A DNA stretch of 64,000 bases from an uncultured Lewinella sp. GTDB lineage: Bacteria; Bacteroidota; Bacteroidia; Chitinophagales; Saprospiraceae. The position numbers were made by a program, and so were the translations under genes. The notes under the pieces are model-generated. The model searched no databases. It saw nothing but the letters and a program-made list of their open reading frames with translations, and was not told the origin of the DNA. Below, in pieces: positions 8,859 through 17,346 of this stretch (the stretch's first letter is position 1; each line of letters starts with the position of its first letter). The stretch covers positions 275,845 to 339,844 of the forward strand of contig CALMYQ010000101.1 of assembly GCA_937873655.1 (NCBI GenBank), read 5' to 3'.

Positions 8859-10065
8859 AAGATTTTTTGATTTCTTCGAGATTTTGGGCGGTTATTTGCC
8901 ATAACCGCGCTTGTTTTTCAATAACGGCCTGTTCATAGGCATCCAGGTTTCGGATCATTTCCTCCACCTTATGAAACAACATATCCGGCAAATTAGGTTG
9001 ATTGATGTCGATACCCCAATCCGGCGCCTGGATATCGTCCAGGAAATACTGGAGTTTATTGTGGGAAACCACGGACAGGATTGGTCTTTCGCAACCGAAA
9101 GGGATCAATTGGGCGTGGCCGCGCATACCCAGGACGAGGAGCGGTTTGCGGTAGGCTTCCAGCACAATGGCGGGCGGGCGTTTGTAGAGCCTTTCCAGGC
9201 GAAAATCCACTTCCAGGGCCTCCAGATAGGGCAGGAAATGCTCATCGTCCGGATGATGGGCATAATAATGGATCGGCGCCAGGCGGGAAACCGCCTTGAT
9301 GCCGCGTGCGAGTTCGGTCAGCATTTCCCCCATTTTTTCGCCGTACCGGAATTGGGGCCGGTCGAAGGCGCAGTTGAGGGCAATAAAGGGCGGAACCTCG
9401 GGCGACCGGCGGGCCTGATCGCCGTACAGGGAAGCCGCCAGGGTGGTCATGCAGGGCTGGAAGCGGAGTTTGTGGTGCAGTTCAGGCGGCAGGTAGGCTT
9501 TGACCTGTTCGATGCTGCCGTAGTTGCGCAGGCCGATAAACACCGATTTTTCGGCCAGCAGGCGCAGGTGATCCTGGAAAACGGGCGCAAAATCGGGTTG
9601 TCCGCGGAACCGGTTGTACCCTACGGCAAAAACGCTGATGGGCACTTTGATCTTATCGAGGGTATCGAGGCTGCAGGACCATTGCCAGCCGCTGAGTTGG
9701 TTGGGGTTGGTATCCCGCAGGAAGAGGCCTCCGCCGCCGATGACCAGGCCGTCGCTGCTGTTGATGCGGGCCAGCGCCCGGCGGTCCACCACCTTATGAA
9801 CGTGTTGCTTGTTCCAGGTGGAGCGCCCCAGTTGCCGGTCGTACAGATCGCGCAAAACCACGGGGAGCAAGGTATCGCCGGCATTGTAATGGCCAAAAAA
9901 GGCGACATGGGTGAGGTGGAGGCCGCTTTTTTGGGGGCCCGATTTGAGGAGGCGATATTTCTTTCGGGTTGTCAACCAATTATAGGCGGCGTCAGCTGCA
10001 GGATAAACAAGTTCCTCAAGCCCGTATTTTAATCGGTTTCGTACCCTTCTAATTCGTTTGAACAT
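8848..10065 (-). CDS. Polysaccharide pyruvyl transferase family protein
   Basis: A 405-residue protein and first gene of the nonulosonate operon. The family features are THVAFFGHYNAGDTLLP near residue 50 (glycine-rich NxGD-like start), VIGGGGLFLRD near 105, SVFIGLRNYGS near 175, a strand near 235 (FIALNCAFDRPQF), and the C-terminal GMRGHAQLIPFGCERPI and SVVSHNKLQYFLDD. These match the WcaK/PssK group, which adds a ketal pyruvate to glycans or acts as a related GT-B transferase. The R/H-rich GMRGHA segment is the usual active-site region. It probably decorates the same polysaccharide that receives the nonulosonic acid. Its start lies 52 bases from a TATCTTTG promoter motif shared by the whole operon. 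Confidence 0.8.
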   Translation of the reverse strand: MFKRIRRVRNRLKYGLEELVYPAADAAYNWLTTRKKYRLLKSGPQKSGLHLTHVAFFGHYNAGDTLLPVVLRDLYDRQLGRSTWNKQHVHKVVDRRALARINSSDGLVIGGGGLFLRDTNPNQLSGWQWSCSLDTLDKIKVPISVFAVGYNRFRGQPDFAPVFQDHLRLLAEKSVFIGLRNYGSIEQVKAYLPPELHHKLRFQPCMTTLAASLYGDQARRSPEVPPFIALNCAFDRPQFRYGEKMGEMLTELARGIKAVSRLAPIHYYAHHPDDEHFLPYLEALEVDFRLERLYKRPPAIVLEAYRKPLLVLGMRGHAQLIPFGCERPILSVVSHNKLQYFLDDIQAPDWGIDINQPNLPDMLFHKVEEMIRNLDAYEQAVIEKQARLWQITAQNLEEIKKSYGA

Positions 10066-10117
10066 ATTTTAAACAGAAGCAACTAATATTCCAAATGAGA
10101 AACAAGTTGGAAAGGCG

Positions 10118-10125
10118 CAAAGATA
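10118..10125 (-). promoter_or_regulatory. Putative -7 promoter element of the nonulosonate operon
   Basis: The reverse strand reads TATCTTTG followed by C, a full TAnnTTTG match 52 bases before the pyruvyltransferase ATG at 10065. The divergent flippase starts at 10168, so the 102-base gap must hold both promoters; TATCTTGG at 10141-10148 is a weaker candidate for the plus strand. Confidence 0.5.
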
Positions 10126-10167
10126 ACAGAAAAAACCGTTTATCTTGGAGGCCCAATTTGCAAAGGT

Positions 10168-11655
10168 ATGGGGGTTATAGCCAGGCAAAGTTTCAAGGAT
10201 AGTCTCGTAAGATATGCTGGTGTAGGGATTGGCGCAATCAGTACTTTATTTATTTTTCCGCTTGCACTGAGGGAGATCGGGTTGATCAGATTCTTGATTT
10301 CCACCGCCTTGCTATTCATGCCCTTTGCAAGCTTCAGCTCCACCAATCTCGGCATCCGTTTCTTCCCTTCTTTCAGAGATAAGGAGCGGAATAACAATGG
10401 CTTTCTCGGTTTGCTCATCGTATTCAGCACCTTGTCATTTTTGCTTTTCACCCTGGTGGTATTTCTTTTCAAGGGCGCAATTTTAAAAGTTTACAGCGGT
10501 AAAGAAGATTTGTTTTTAAACCATCTCTTCTACTTTCTGCCGATCTGTTTTTTGCTGATTCAAATAAACGTACTGACGAGTTACACCTCAAATTTTCAGC
10601 GAATTGTCGTCCCCACCATAGCAAATGATTTTCTCCATAAAATCACACTTCCCATTTTAATACTTCTGTTCTATTTTCAACACTTATCCATAATTGAACT
10701 GATCTGGGGTGTGATCCTTACCCATGTCGCTAACCTGTTGGTCCTGGTTGCGTATTTGGCTTATCTTGGAGAGTTTTCATTGAAGCTGGATTTTAAATAT
10801 CTGAACCGGCAGCTCATATCGCAAATGTCCAACTACGGGTTCTTCAGCCTCTTAGGCAGTCTCGGCGGGATTTTTGCCACACAAATCGATGTCTTCATGG
10901 TAGGAAGTTTACTGGATACGGAACTGACAGGTACCTTTAGCATTCTGCTGTTTGTAGCCAGTACGATATCCGTTCCAAAGAGGGCAATGGATGGTGTTAC
11001 CTCACCGCTTGTTGCCCAAGCCTGGAAGTCCAACGACCTGAACAAGATTGATGACCTGTATAAAAAAACTTCCACCAACCTTTTCCTGGTCGGGAGTTTT
11101 CTGCTTGCCTTAATATGGCTCAATTTTCCGGACCTTACTCACATAACACCCAACGGAGAAAAGCTTTTGGCAGGGAAATATGTCATTTTGCTGATAGGCG
11201 GGGGATTGATAGTTGATATGATCACCAGCATCAATGGGTTTATTATCAATTTCTCACCTTTTTATAAATTTGGTTTTTACTCCATCATTATCCTCGGGAT
11301 TCTCAACATTGTTTTGAATTTTCTTTTGATCCCGGTTCTTGGAATAAACGGCGCTGCCCTCGCGACCTTTCTATCGCTGATCATTTACAACGCATTCAAG
11401 GTTGGGTACGTAAAAATCAAGTTTGGGTTATCTCCATTCACCAGCAAAATTCCTGTAATCATAATGGGTGTGGCAATCATGAGCCTGATCGGAATGATCT
11501 CTCCGGTTCTCAATAATCCTTTCCTTGGTATTGGGCTTCGGTCTACTCTAATGGTTTTGTTTTTTGGAATCTATACGTTGAGCCTCGCCATTTCACCGGA
11601 TTTGAACGATTTTGTCATAAACAAGCTTCCGAAAGGGTGGATCAAGAAAAAATAG
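10168..11655 (+). CDS. Oligosaccharide flippase (Wzx/MOP superfamily)
   Basis: A 495-residue polytopic inner-membrane protein with about 12-14 hydrophobic segments evenly spaced along its length, for example IGAISTLFIFPLAL, LSFLLFTLVVFLF, FSLLGSLGGIFATQIDVFMV and IMGVAIMSLIGMI. The segment ATQIDVFMVGSLLDTELTG and the following SVPKRAMDGVTSPLVAQAW are typical of polysaccharide biosynthesis proteins that flip lipid-linked repeat units across the inner membrane. It is divergent from the nonulosonate operon and next to a T9SS-B protein and a methyltransferase, so it probably exports the glycan built by that operon. Base composition is more AT-rich than the operon beside it, which suggests a separate origin for this part of the glycan locus. 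Confidence 0.85.
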   Translation: MGVIARQSFKDSLVRYAGVGIGAISTLFIFPLALREIGLIRFLISTALLFMPFASFSSTNLGIRFFPSFRDKERNNNGFLGLLIVFSTLSFLLFTLVVFLFKGAILKVYSGKEDLFLNHLFYFLPICFLLIQINVLTSYTSNFQRIVVPTIANDFLHKITLPILILLFYFQHLSIIELIWGVILTHVANLLVLVAYLAYLGEFSLKLDFKYLNRQLISQMSNYGFFSLLGSLGGIFATQIDVFMVGSLLDTELTGTFSILLFVASTISVPKRAMDGVTSPLVAQAWKSNDLNKIDDLYKKTSTNLFLVGSFLLALIWLNFPDLTHITPNGEKLLAGKYVILLIGGGLIVDMITSINGFIINFSPFYKFGFYSIIILGILNIVLNFLLIPVLGINGAALATFLSLIIYNAFKVGYVKIKFGLSPFTSKIPVIIMGVAIMSLIGMISPVLNNPFLGIGLRSTLMVLFFGIYTLSLAISPDLNDFVINKLPKGWIKKK

Positions 11656-11657
11656 CG

Positions 11658-12917
11658 CTATGGTTTGATGAAATCCAACAAGGTCACGTCGCCCTTCTCC
11701 TGATATATTTTCCCTCCTTCTTCAAAGGAAAACGAAACATAATACACATAGACCCCTGATATCCCTGGGGCGCCAGGTTTAAAAGTTCCATCCCATGGAT
11801 TATCAGCAACGTCCGTTTCAAAAACGAGCGCACCCCAACGGTTGAAAACCTTCATGTGATATGACTGAAAAGTACAATCAGCATATACCTTAAACTCGTC
11901 ATTTATACCATCTCCGTTAGGTGTAAACACATTGGGAATCATAAATTTACAATCCAGTTCATCCGGGGGATCAACAGGTGTGCAATCTTTATTTTCCAGA
12001 ACGGTTTCTTCTTCCCAAAGGCAATCAATGTCAGAAAGATGAACAGTGTAGATCCCTGGGAATTCCAATATTCTTTCCGCAGATGTACTTCCATCGCTCC
12101 ATAAAATCGATTGTCCAGGCAGAATTGGCGTACTAATGGCAATCATCGAATCCTGACAAATGAGGGTGTCTGAAGGCAAATTCCAACTCGGTGCCCGGCC
12201 TCCCAGCAGCAATATTTCAGCGGGAGTCAGATCACGGTCATAAAATCTCATTTCATCCAAGTCGCCACTGAAAAAATTATGCAGTATTGGAACGGTCCCA
12301 TCCGGAAAAATGTGTTGTACCCCTATGAGCATATCCTTATCTGTATCCGTATTTCTAAACACATTATCACTGCCTGAATAAAGTTTGCAATCGACCCAGA
12401 TCTCCAATCTTTCCAAAGTCCTTTTGACAACTACATGGTGCCACTTGCTGTCAAACAGGACCGGATCAACAATTGTGGCTGTAGAGGCGGGGGGCATTCC
12501 TTCTGTTACGGCAAATCTGAAATGAGGGGAGTTTTCATAATCCCTGATACGGAGCCAGTATTGTGGATTTTCGCCGCCGGAGTCTCCTTTCTGGAAAACC
12601 ATTTGAATATTTGGGTTGGTCCCATCGGCAAGGATCCAGAAAGACACGGAGAACGGTTGGTCACCAAAGTTCAGGACTCCTTGGTCATCAATGCGCAAAT
12701 AATCATCCAGGCCGTCAAACCGGATTGCCTTTCCGTTTTCTCCAAAGCGATTCGGTGAGAATGCTGTGCCGTTCGGGACCGCCGTTAAGGTACCTGAAAC
12801 AGCATCAGTTAAAGTGCCGTCGAATGGAAAATATGCTACCAGGCCGTTATTCAGATCCTGGGCTGTGATTCGGGTAGCAAATAGCACACAAAGGGTTAGT
12901 AATACGTAAGGGCGCAT
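11658..12917 (-). CDS. LamG-domain surface protein with T9SS type B sorting domain
   Basis: Signal peptide at residues 1-20 (ending ATRITAQ). A concanavalin A-like LamG domain spans about 22-235 (GLVAYFPFDGTLTDAVSG, AIRFDGLDDYLRI, MRFYDRDLTPAEILLL), which usually binds carbohydrate or protein ligands. A short Ig/PKD-like segment (about 245-310) contains ILPGQSILWSDGSTSAERIL. The last 90 residues are a gliding-motility/CHU_C type B sorting domain: IPNVFTPNGDGINDEF, FNRWGALVFET, then PWDGTFK and GVYVYYVSFSF. Type B substrates are secreted by the type IX system and attached to the surface or released. Its 3' end is 2 bases from the convergent flippase stop. It is probably co-transcribed with the methyltransferase just upstream (1-base gap). 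Confidence 0.87.
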   Translation of the reverse strand: MRPYVLLTLCVLFATRITAQDLNNGLVAYFPFDGTLTDAVSGTLTAVPNGTAFSPNRFGENGKAIRFDGLDDYLRIDDQGVLNFGDQPFSVSFWILADGTNPNIQMVFQKGDSGGENPQYWLRIRDYENSPHFRFAVTEGMPPASTATIVDPVLFDSKWHHVVVKRTLERLEIWVDCKLYSGSDNVFRNTDTDKDMLIGVQHIFPDGTVPILHNFFSGDLDEMRFYDRDLTPAEILLLGGRAPSWNLPSDTLICQDSMIAISTPILPGQSILWSDGSTSAERILEFPGIYTVHLSDIDCLWEEETVLENKDCTPVDPPDELDCKFMIPNVFTPNGDGINDEFKVYADCTFQSYHMKVFNRWGALVFETDVADNPWDGTFKPGAPGISGVYVYYVSFSFEEGGKIYQEKGDVTLLDFIKP

Positions 12918-12918
12918 T

Positions 12919-13821
12919 TTACCTGTTTTTATGCAAAAATAGGATTTTTTTCAATTTCCTTTTTATGATGGATGGAAGGCTGTTTTCCGCTGAAAGTATA
13001 TCCAAATAAACATTCAACTGGGTGTCAACCTGATTTTGACTGATATTAATGGCGGCCGGTTCCGAATCATTTTTCACAACAAAACACACCAGCTCATGTT
13101 TCTGAAAATGGTCGCCTTCCAAAATCACAGAAGTTTCCAATCCAGCCAATCGCAAGGCGTTTGAAATGGTCCATTTATTGAAATAAAAAGTGTGTACATT
13201 CCTGAAATGATTACTTAGCGGGGCTGATGGATTTAAGGCGTTGGGAACGGCAATATAAAGGAGGCCGTTGTGTTTCAACACCGATTTAACTTTTTTCAAT
13301 ACCAGGATTGGATCCATAAAATGCTCAAGAACATGCCGCATAATTACAAAATCAAATTCCTCCTGGTACCCATCCTCCCAATTCTTTTCAATCTGATCCG
13401 CTACAAGCTCAATGCCATTTTGCTTCAAAACTTCCTGGCAAATGACAGACGGTTCAATGGCAAAATATTGGGCTTCCGGATAATGATGATTTTTTAAATA
13501 GGTTAATGAAGCGCCCTTCCCACTCCCAATGTCCAATATTTTACCGGGATTGACCGGCAAAAAATTACCAGCTTTCAATCTTTCTACAATTTGGAAAACG
13601 GTCTCTTCTCCACCTGATTCTCCACGATAAAATTGATCATATTCGGTTTCATAGAATTTCCTATACCTTTCAGCACTCCATCTGGGATTCAGGAAAACCA
13701 GTCCGCATTTTCTACAAATAACGACATGTACCGGGAACCCGTGGGCTCCCTTGTCTGATATCCTTTGGTGATCTTCACCACCGCAAATCAAGCAGTTAAC
13801 TGATTCAAATTCTGTTTGCAT
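12919..13821 (-). CDS. Class I SAM-dependent methyltransferase with N-terminal zinc-binding motif
   Basis: A 300-residue protein. Residues 9-42 hold two CxxC pairs (CLICGG and CRKCGL) ahead of VFLNPRW, a layout seen in sugar and small-molecule methyltransferases of polysaccharide loci. The Rossmann domain has motif I ILDIGSGKGASL (about residue 95), a following acidic IEPS strand end, and FDFVIMRHVLEHFMDP (about 150), the usual Methyltransf_23 signature, then LYIAVPN. The substrate is unknown; glycan methylation is likely given the neighbours. The gene is AT-richer than the nonulosonate operon, like the flippase. Start chosen at the ATG at 13821, giving a full-length CxxC domain. Confidence 0.8.
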   Translation of the reverse strand: MQTEFESVNCLICGGEDHQRISDKGAHGFPVHVVICRKCGLVFLNPRWSAERYRKFYETEYDQFYRGESGGEETVFQIVERLKAGNFLPVNPGKILDIGSGKGASLTYLKNHHYPEAQYFAIEPSVICQEVLKQNGIELVADQIEKNWEDGYQEEFDFVIMRHVLEHFMDPILVLKKVKSVLKHNGLLYIAVPNALNPSAPLSNHFRNVHTFYFNKWTISNALRLAGLETSVILEGDHFQKHELVCFVVKNDSEPAAINISQNQVDTQLNVYLDILSAENSLPSIIKRKLKKILFLHKNR

Positions 13822-13946
13822 CGGTCCGAATTAAGCGCCAAAATTAAACCAATTGATCAAAGTGTCATGGCTGGAACAGTTGTGAAATATCCCTCACACA
13901 ACAAAACAGCGAATAATCTGGTTAAATCGAAAACTACTTCTAACTG

Positions 13947-14939
13947 ATGAATAGCGTAAATTCCCTGCTTTTACTCGCTTTTTTAGCACTCCTTTCATGC
14001 AGGAATGTTACAGAAGACAAAGTACAATCCGGATCGACCGATGTAACTTTTTCCGGGCATTCAACCCCTGATTCCGGTTCCTCAGAACCCATTTTGAAAC
14101 CACAGGATTCAGATTCGCAGGCACCTACCCCCGCCCACCCCGAAACCATCCCCGTCAAACTAAAGCCTGAGCCGGCGAAAAAAGGCCGCCTTGCTGCGCC
14201 CCAACCGGCAGCAACCACGCCCCAACCCGTTGAAAAACCAGCAGCAGGCTCAGCTCCTGCCGAGGATCCGCCTGCGCGCCCTGCACCGTCTGCCATGCCC
14301 GGTCATGAAGCCTGGGACGCCCTCCTGCGGGAATACGTTTCGGATAAGGGCAAGGTCAATTACGCGGGATTCAAACAGGCGCAGGCCAAATTGGAGGGCT
14401 ACCTCAAGGACCTGGCGGATAATCCGGTCCGCGATAACTGGTCAAAAGCCGGAAAAATGGCCTACTGGATCAACGCCTACAACGCCTTTACCATAAAACT
14501 GATCCTGGATCACTATCCCGTCAGCAGCATCACAGACATCGATAAGGGAAACCCCTGGGAGTCCAAATGGATCAACCTGGACGGCCGGACCCTGTCCCTC
14601 AATCAGATCGAAAACGAGATCCTCAGGCCAACATTCAAGGACCCCCGCATCCATTTTGCGCTGAACTGCGCGGCCAGATCCTGCCCTCCCCTGCTCAATA
14701 AAGCCTGGACCGCCGACAACCTCAATGTCCAGCTGGACAGCCGGGCCCGGATGTTCATCAACAACCCGGACTACAACCAGCTCTCGGGCAATCCGGTCTA
14801 CGTGTCCAAAATCTTCGACTGGTACGCCGCCGATTTCGGCAACCTGGTTGATTTTCTCAATCAGTACGCCGCCCAATCCGTGCCGGCGGATGCCAGGATA
14901 GAGTACCGGGAATACGATTGGGCGCTCAACAACAAATAG
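13947..14939 (+). CDS. DUF547 lipoprotein with proline-rich linker
   Basis: A 330-residue predicted lipoprotein. The N-terminus MNSVNSLLLLAFLALLSC ends in a lipobox with Cys 18. Residues 20-118 form a Pro/Ala/Ser-rich linker (QAPTPAHPETIPVKLKPEPA and so on). The C-terminal domain at about 120-330 is DUF547: LLREYVSDKGKVNYAGF, MAYWINAYNAFTIKLILDHY, RTLSLNQIENEILRP and HFALNCAARSCPPLL. The NCxxxSCP cysteine/asparagine motif and the WINAYN motif are the conserved core. The molecular function of DUF547 is not established. It stands alone, 55 bases ahead of rsmF, which has its own promoter motif. Confidence 0.83.
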   Translation: MNSVNSLLLLAFLALLSCRNVTEDKVQSGSTDVTFSGHSTPDSGSSEPILKPQDSDSQAPTPAHPETIPVKLKPEPAKKGRLAAPQPAATTPQPVEKPAAGSAPAEDPPARPAPSAMPGHEAWDALLREYVSDKGKVNYAGFKQAQAKLEGYLKDLADNPVRDNWSKAGKMAYWINAYNAFTIKLILDHYPVSSITDIDKGNPWESKWINLDGRTLSLNQIENEILRPTFKDPRIHFALNCAARSCPPLLNKAWTADNLNVQLDSRARMFINNPDYNQLSGNPVYVSKIFDWYAADFGNLVDFLNQYAAQSVPADARIEYREYDWALNNK

Positions 14940-14970
14940 CCCCTACCCTGCCCCATTCGCTTACAGGCGC

Positions 14971-14978
14971 TATATTTG
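14971..14978 (+). promoter_or_regulatory. Putative -7 promoter element for rsmF
   Basis: TATATTTG followed by C matches TAnnTTTG and ends 16 bases before the rsmF ATG at 14995, implying a very short leader. Confidence 0.45.
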
Positions 14979-14994
14979 CAGCCAAAAAGCCGCC

Positions 14995-16344
14995 ATGACC
15001 TTACCGACAGCGTTCATTGCTCAAATGCGGGAATTGCTGGGACCAGACCTCCCGGCCTTCCTGGAAGCCCTGTCGCGCCCAGCTCCGGTTAGTGTCCGGC
15101 GTAATTTTCAAAAATTAAAAAATTTGCGGGAAAATTCTGAAGGAGTAAAATGGAATAACAACGGAGTATACCTGGATCAACGCCCCGTCTTCACCCTCGA
15201 CCCGCTGTTCCACGCCGGGGCCTACTACGTGCAGGAGGCCTCCTCCATGCTGATCTCAGCCGCCTTGCGCGGGATCCGGCTGGAAACGGAATCCCCTACC
15301 GTGCTCGACCTGTGCGCTGCACCGGGCGGCAAAAGCACCTTGCTGGCCTCCGAGTTGCCCGAGGGCCGATTCCTGGTCTGCAACGAAGTGATCGGCAGCC
15401 GGTACCAGGTATTGAATTACAACCTCGTCAAATGGGGGCAGGCCGGGGTGCACGCCAGTCAGGCCGACAGCCGGCATTTTGCGCCGCTGGCCGGCTTTTT
15501 TGACCTGGTGCTGGCCGATGCGCCCTGCTCGGGTGAGGGCTTGTTCCGCAAGGATCCGAGGGCCATAGCCGAATGGTCGCCGGCGCATACGGACTTCTGC
15601 GCCGGCCGGCAGCGCCGCATTTTAGGCGAGGCTGCCCAATTGGTCAGGCCGGGTGGCTTTCTCCTGTACAGCACCTGCACCTACAACACGAAAGAAAATC
15701 AGGAAAATGCCCGATGGACGGCCGAAAACCTGGATATGGATTTCATTCCCCTGGAAATTCCACCGGATTGGGGCGTGATACAGACCGAATGGGGCGCCCA
15801 GTGTTTTCCGCACCGGGTGCGGGGGGAAGGTTTTTTTCTGGCTTGTTTTCAAAAAAAAGTCGGGAAGGCATTGCAGGACCCTGCGAAAGGCTGGAAAAAC
15901 TGGCTTCCCGTTCCAAAAGCAGTACAATCCGCACTCAATGAATGGATCGAACCCGATAGCAGCATGGTTTACTTTCAATCCGGCCAGGGTGAGATCAGGA
16001 TCATCAGGGAGAGCGAACTGGCAAAGGCCCAATTGCTGGACAACAAACTCCGGCGTTTTCTACCCGGCCAGGCGGTGGGCATCTTCAAAGGAAAGGACTT
16101 CATCCCGGCGCCGGAACTGGCCTTGAATACCGGGATCAACTGGAAATTCCCAAGGGCGTCACTTTCCAGAGAGGAGGCGCTGATCTATCTGAAAAAAGGC
16201 GCCCCGCCGGGCAGTTTTCCCCAGGGTTGGTTCGCGGTTGAATACGAGGGTCTTGCACTCGGATGGGCGAAAGGCCTGAACAACCGGGTCAACAATTATT
16301 ATCCGAAGGAATGGCGCATCATCATGGATATCCCGGAGAATTGA
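14995..16344 (+). CDS. rsmF: RsmF-like rRNA cytosine-C5-methyltransferase
   Basis: A 449-residue NOL1/NOP2/Sun-family enzyme that methylates cytosine C5 in 16S rRNA. The SAM-binding core is at about 100-280: VLDLCAAPGGKSTLLAS (motif I), LADAPCSGEGLFRKDP (motif IV with the release Cys) and LLYSTCTYNTKENQENA (motif VI with the catalytic Cys). An N-terminal FxxxLxRPxPxSVRRN segment resembles the usual RNA-binding start. The C-terminal 150 residues match the PUA-like RsmF tail (GEIRIIRESELAKAQLL, ... GWAKGLNNRVNNYYPKEWRI). The last residues are the YPKEWRI that typically close this group. Confidence in the family is high; the exact target cytosine is inferred from homologues. Confidence 0.88.
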   Translation: MTLPTAFIAQMRELLGPDLPAFLEALSRPAPVSVRRNFQKLKNLRENSEGVKWNNNGVYLDQRPVFTLDPLFHAGAYYVQEASSMLISAALRGIRLETESPTVLDLCAAPGGKSTLLASELPEGRFLVCNEVIGSRYQVLNYNLVKWGQAGVHASQADSRHFAPLAGFFDLVLADAPCSGEGLFRKDPRAIAEWSPAHTDFCAGRQRRILGEAAQLVRPGGFLLYSTCTYNTKENQENARWTAENLDMDFIPLEIPPDWGVIQTEWGAQCFPHRVRGEGFFLACFQKKVGKALQDPAKGWKNWLPVPKAVQSALNEWIEPDSSMVYFQSGQGEIRIIRESELAKAQLLDNKLRRFLPGQAVGIFKGKDFIPAPELALNTGINWKFPRASLSREEALIYLKKGAPPGSFPQGWFAVEYEGLALGWAKGLNNRVNNYYPKEWRIIMDIPEN

Positions 16345-16374
16345 ACTCGTTCAATTTCCCAAGGTTTCCATTTG

Positions 16375-17055
16375 TCAGGCCAACCTGGCCATATCCCTGA
16401 CGAGGATCTTGCCCCTGTTGAAGTAAATGAGGTCCGACTTGCGAAGTTCGTTTAAAACCAGCGTAACGGTTTGTCGCGAAGTGCACGTGATATTGGCGAT
16501 ATCCTGGTGTGTAAGAGAATGCTTCAGCAGCATTTCATAGCCGATCCTGCGGCCGCGATCGGACACGGATTCCTTGATGAATTCGATGATGCGGGTCCTG
16601 GCATCCTTGAAGATGAGGGATTCAAGCTTGCTTTCAGCCCGCAGGAGTCTGGCGCCGAACAGGTTCATGACCTTGGAGGAAAGGTCGAAATTCTGGCGCA
16701 TGATCTTTTTGAAGTCCTCGACTTTAAGGACAAATACCTGTACTTCCTCTTTGAGCACCTGCGCAAAATCCTGCCGTTCTTCTTCGCCGATCAGGCCCAG
16801 TTCGCCAAACATGGCCAGCGGGTGCACCAGCGATTTGATGACTTCCTTGCCGTCGCTGGAGTGGGTTCCGATCTTTACAGAACCTTTGGCCAGAAAATAA
16901 ACCTGCTCGGAGGGTTCACCCGGAAGGTAAACAAAACTGTACCGCGAAAAGGTAACCGGCTTCATCATTTCAGCCAACCGGAGTTTTTCATCTTCAACCA
17001 ATGGAGAGAACAGCGGAAATTGATTGATAAAGCCCAATTTTTGATCTGTGTTCAT
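16375..17055 (-). CDS. Crp/Fnr-family transcriptional regulator
   Basis: A one-component regulator with an N-terminal cyclic-nucleotide-binding-like jelly roll (about residues 15-130; VYLPGEPSEQVYFLAKGSVK, LAMFGELGLIGEEERQDFA) and a C-terminal winged helix (HSLTHQDIANITCTSRQTVT followed by ILVRDMARL). Fnr-type cysteine clusters for an iron-sulfur cluster are absent, and so is a clear cAMP pocket arginine; the effector is unknown. The start is taken as the ATG at 17055, with AAAGGA about 5 bases upstream, giving 226 residues. A TTG at 17109 would add 18 residues unlike the family. The gene is transcribed towards rsmF and stands alone; 17110-17346 shows nothing recognisable. Confidence 0.87.
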   Translation of the reverse strand: MNTDQKLGFINQFPLFSPLVEDEKLRLAEMMKPVTFSRYSFVYLPGEPSEQVYFLAKGSVKIGTHSSDGKEVIKSLVHPLAMFGELGLIGEEERQDFAQVLKEEVQVFVLKVEDFKKIMRQNFDLSSKVMNLFGARLLRAESKLESLIFKDARTRIIEFIKESVSDRGRRIGYEMLLKHSLTHQDIANITCTSRQTVTLVLNELRKSDLIYFNRGKILVRDMARLA

Positions 17056-17346
17056 GATCCTTTTTTCAGTAGTGATTAAATTTTTGCAGGATTTTCGAGG
17101 CACTATCAATCATAATGACACGAAAAATTCGGTCCTCCCCTATCCGGGGCATTTAATTTTTTGCCTTATTTGAATGAATGGAAATTTTAAGCCGAAAAAA
17201 CAAACAACACCGAATTATATCCTGTTAATCCGTATCTAATGGGCTATATTTAAAATTATGTTTCAAAATTAATTTAAGGCCCGCAAAAGACCGGCATGCC
17301 GTCAGTCAGGCGGCATTGCAGGGATTTTTTTCCGGAATCAGGTAAG

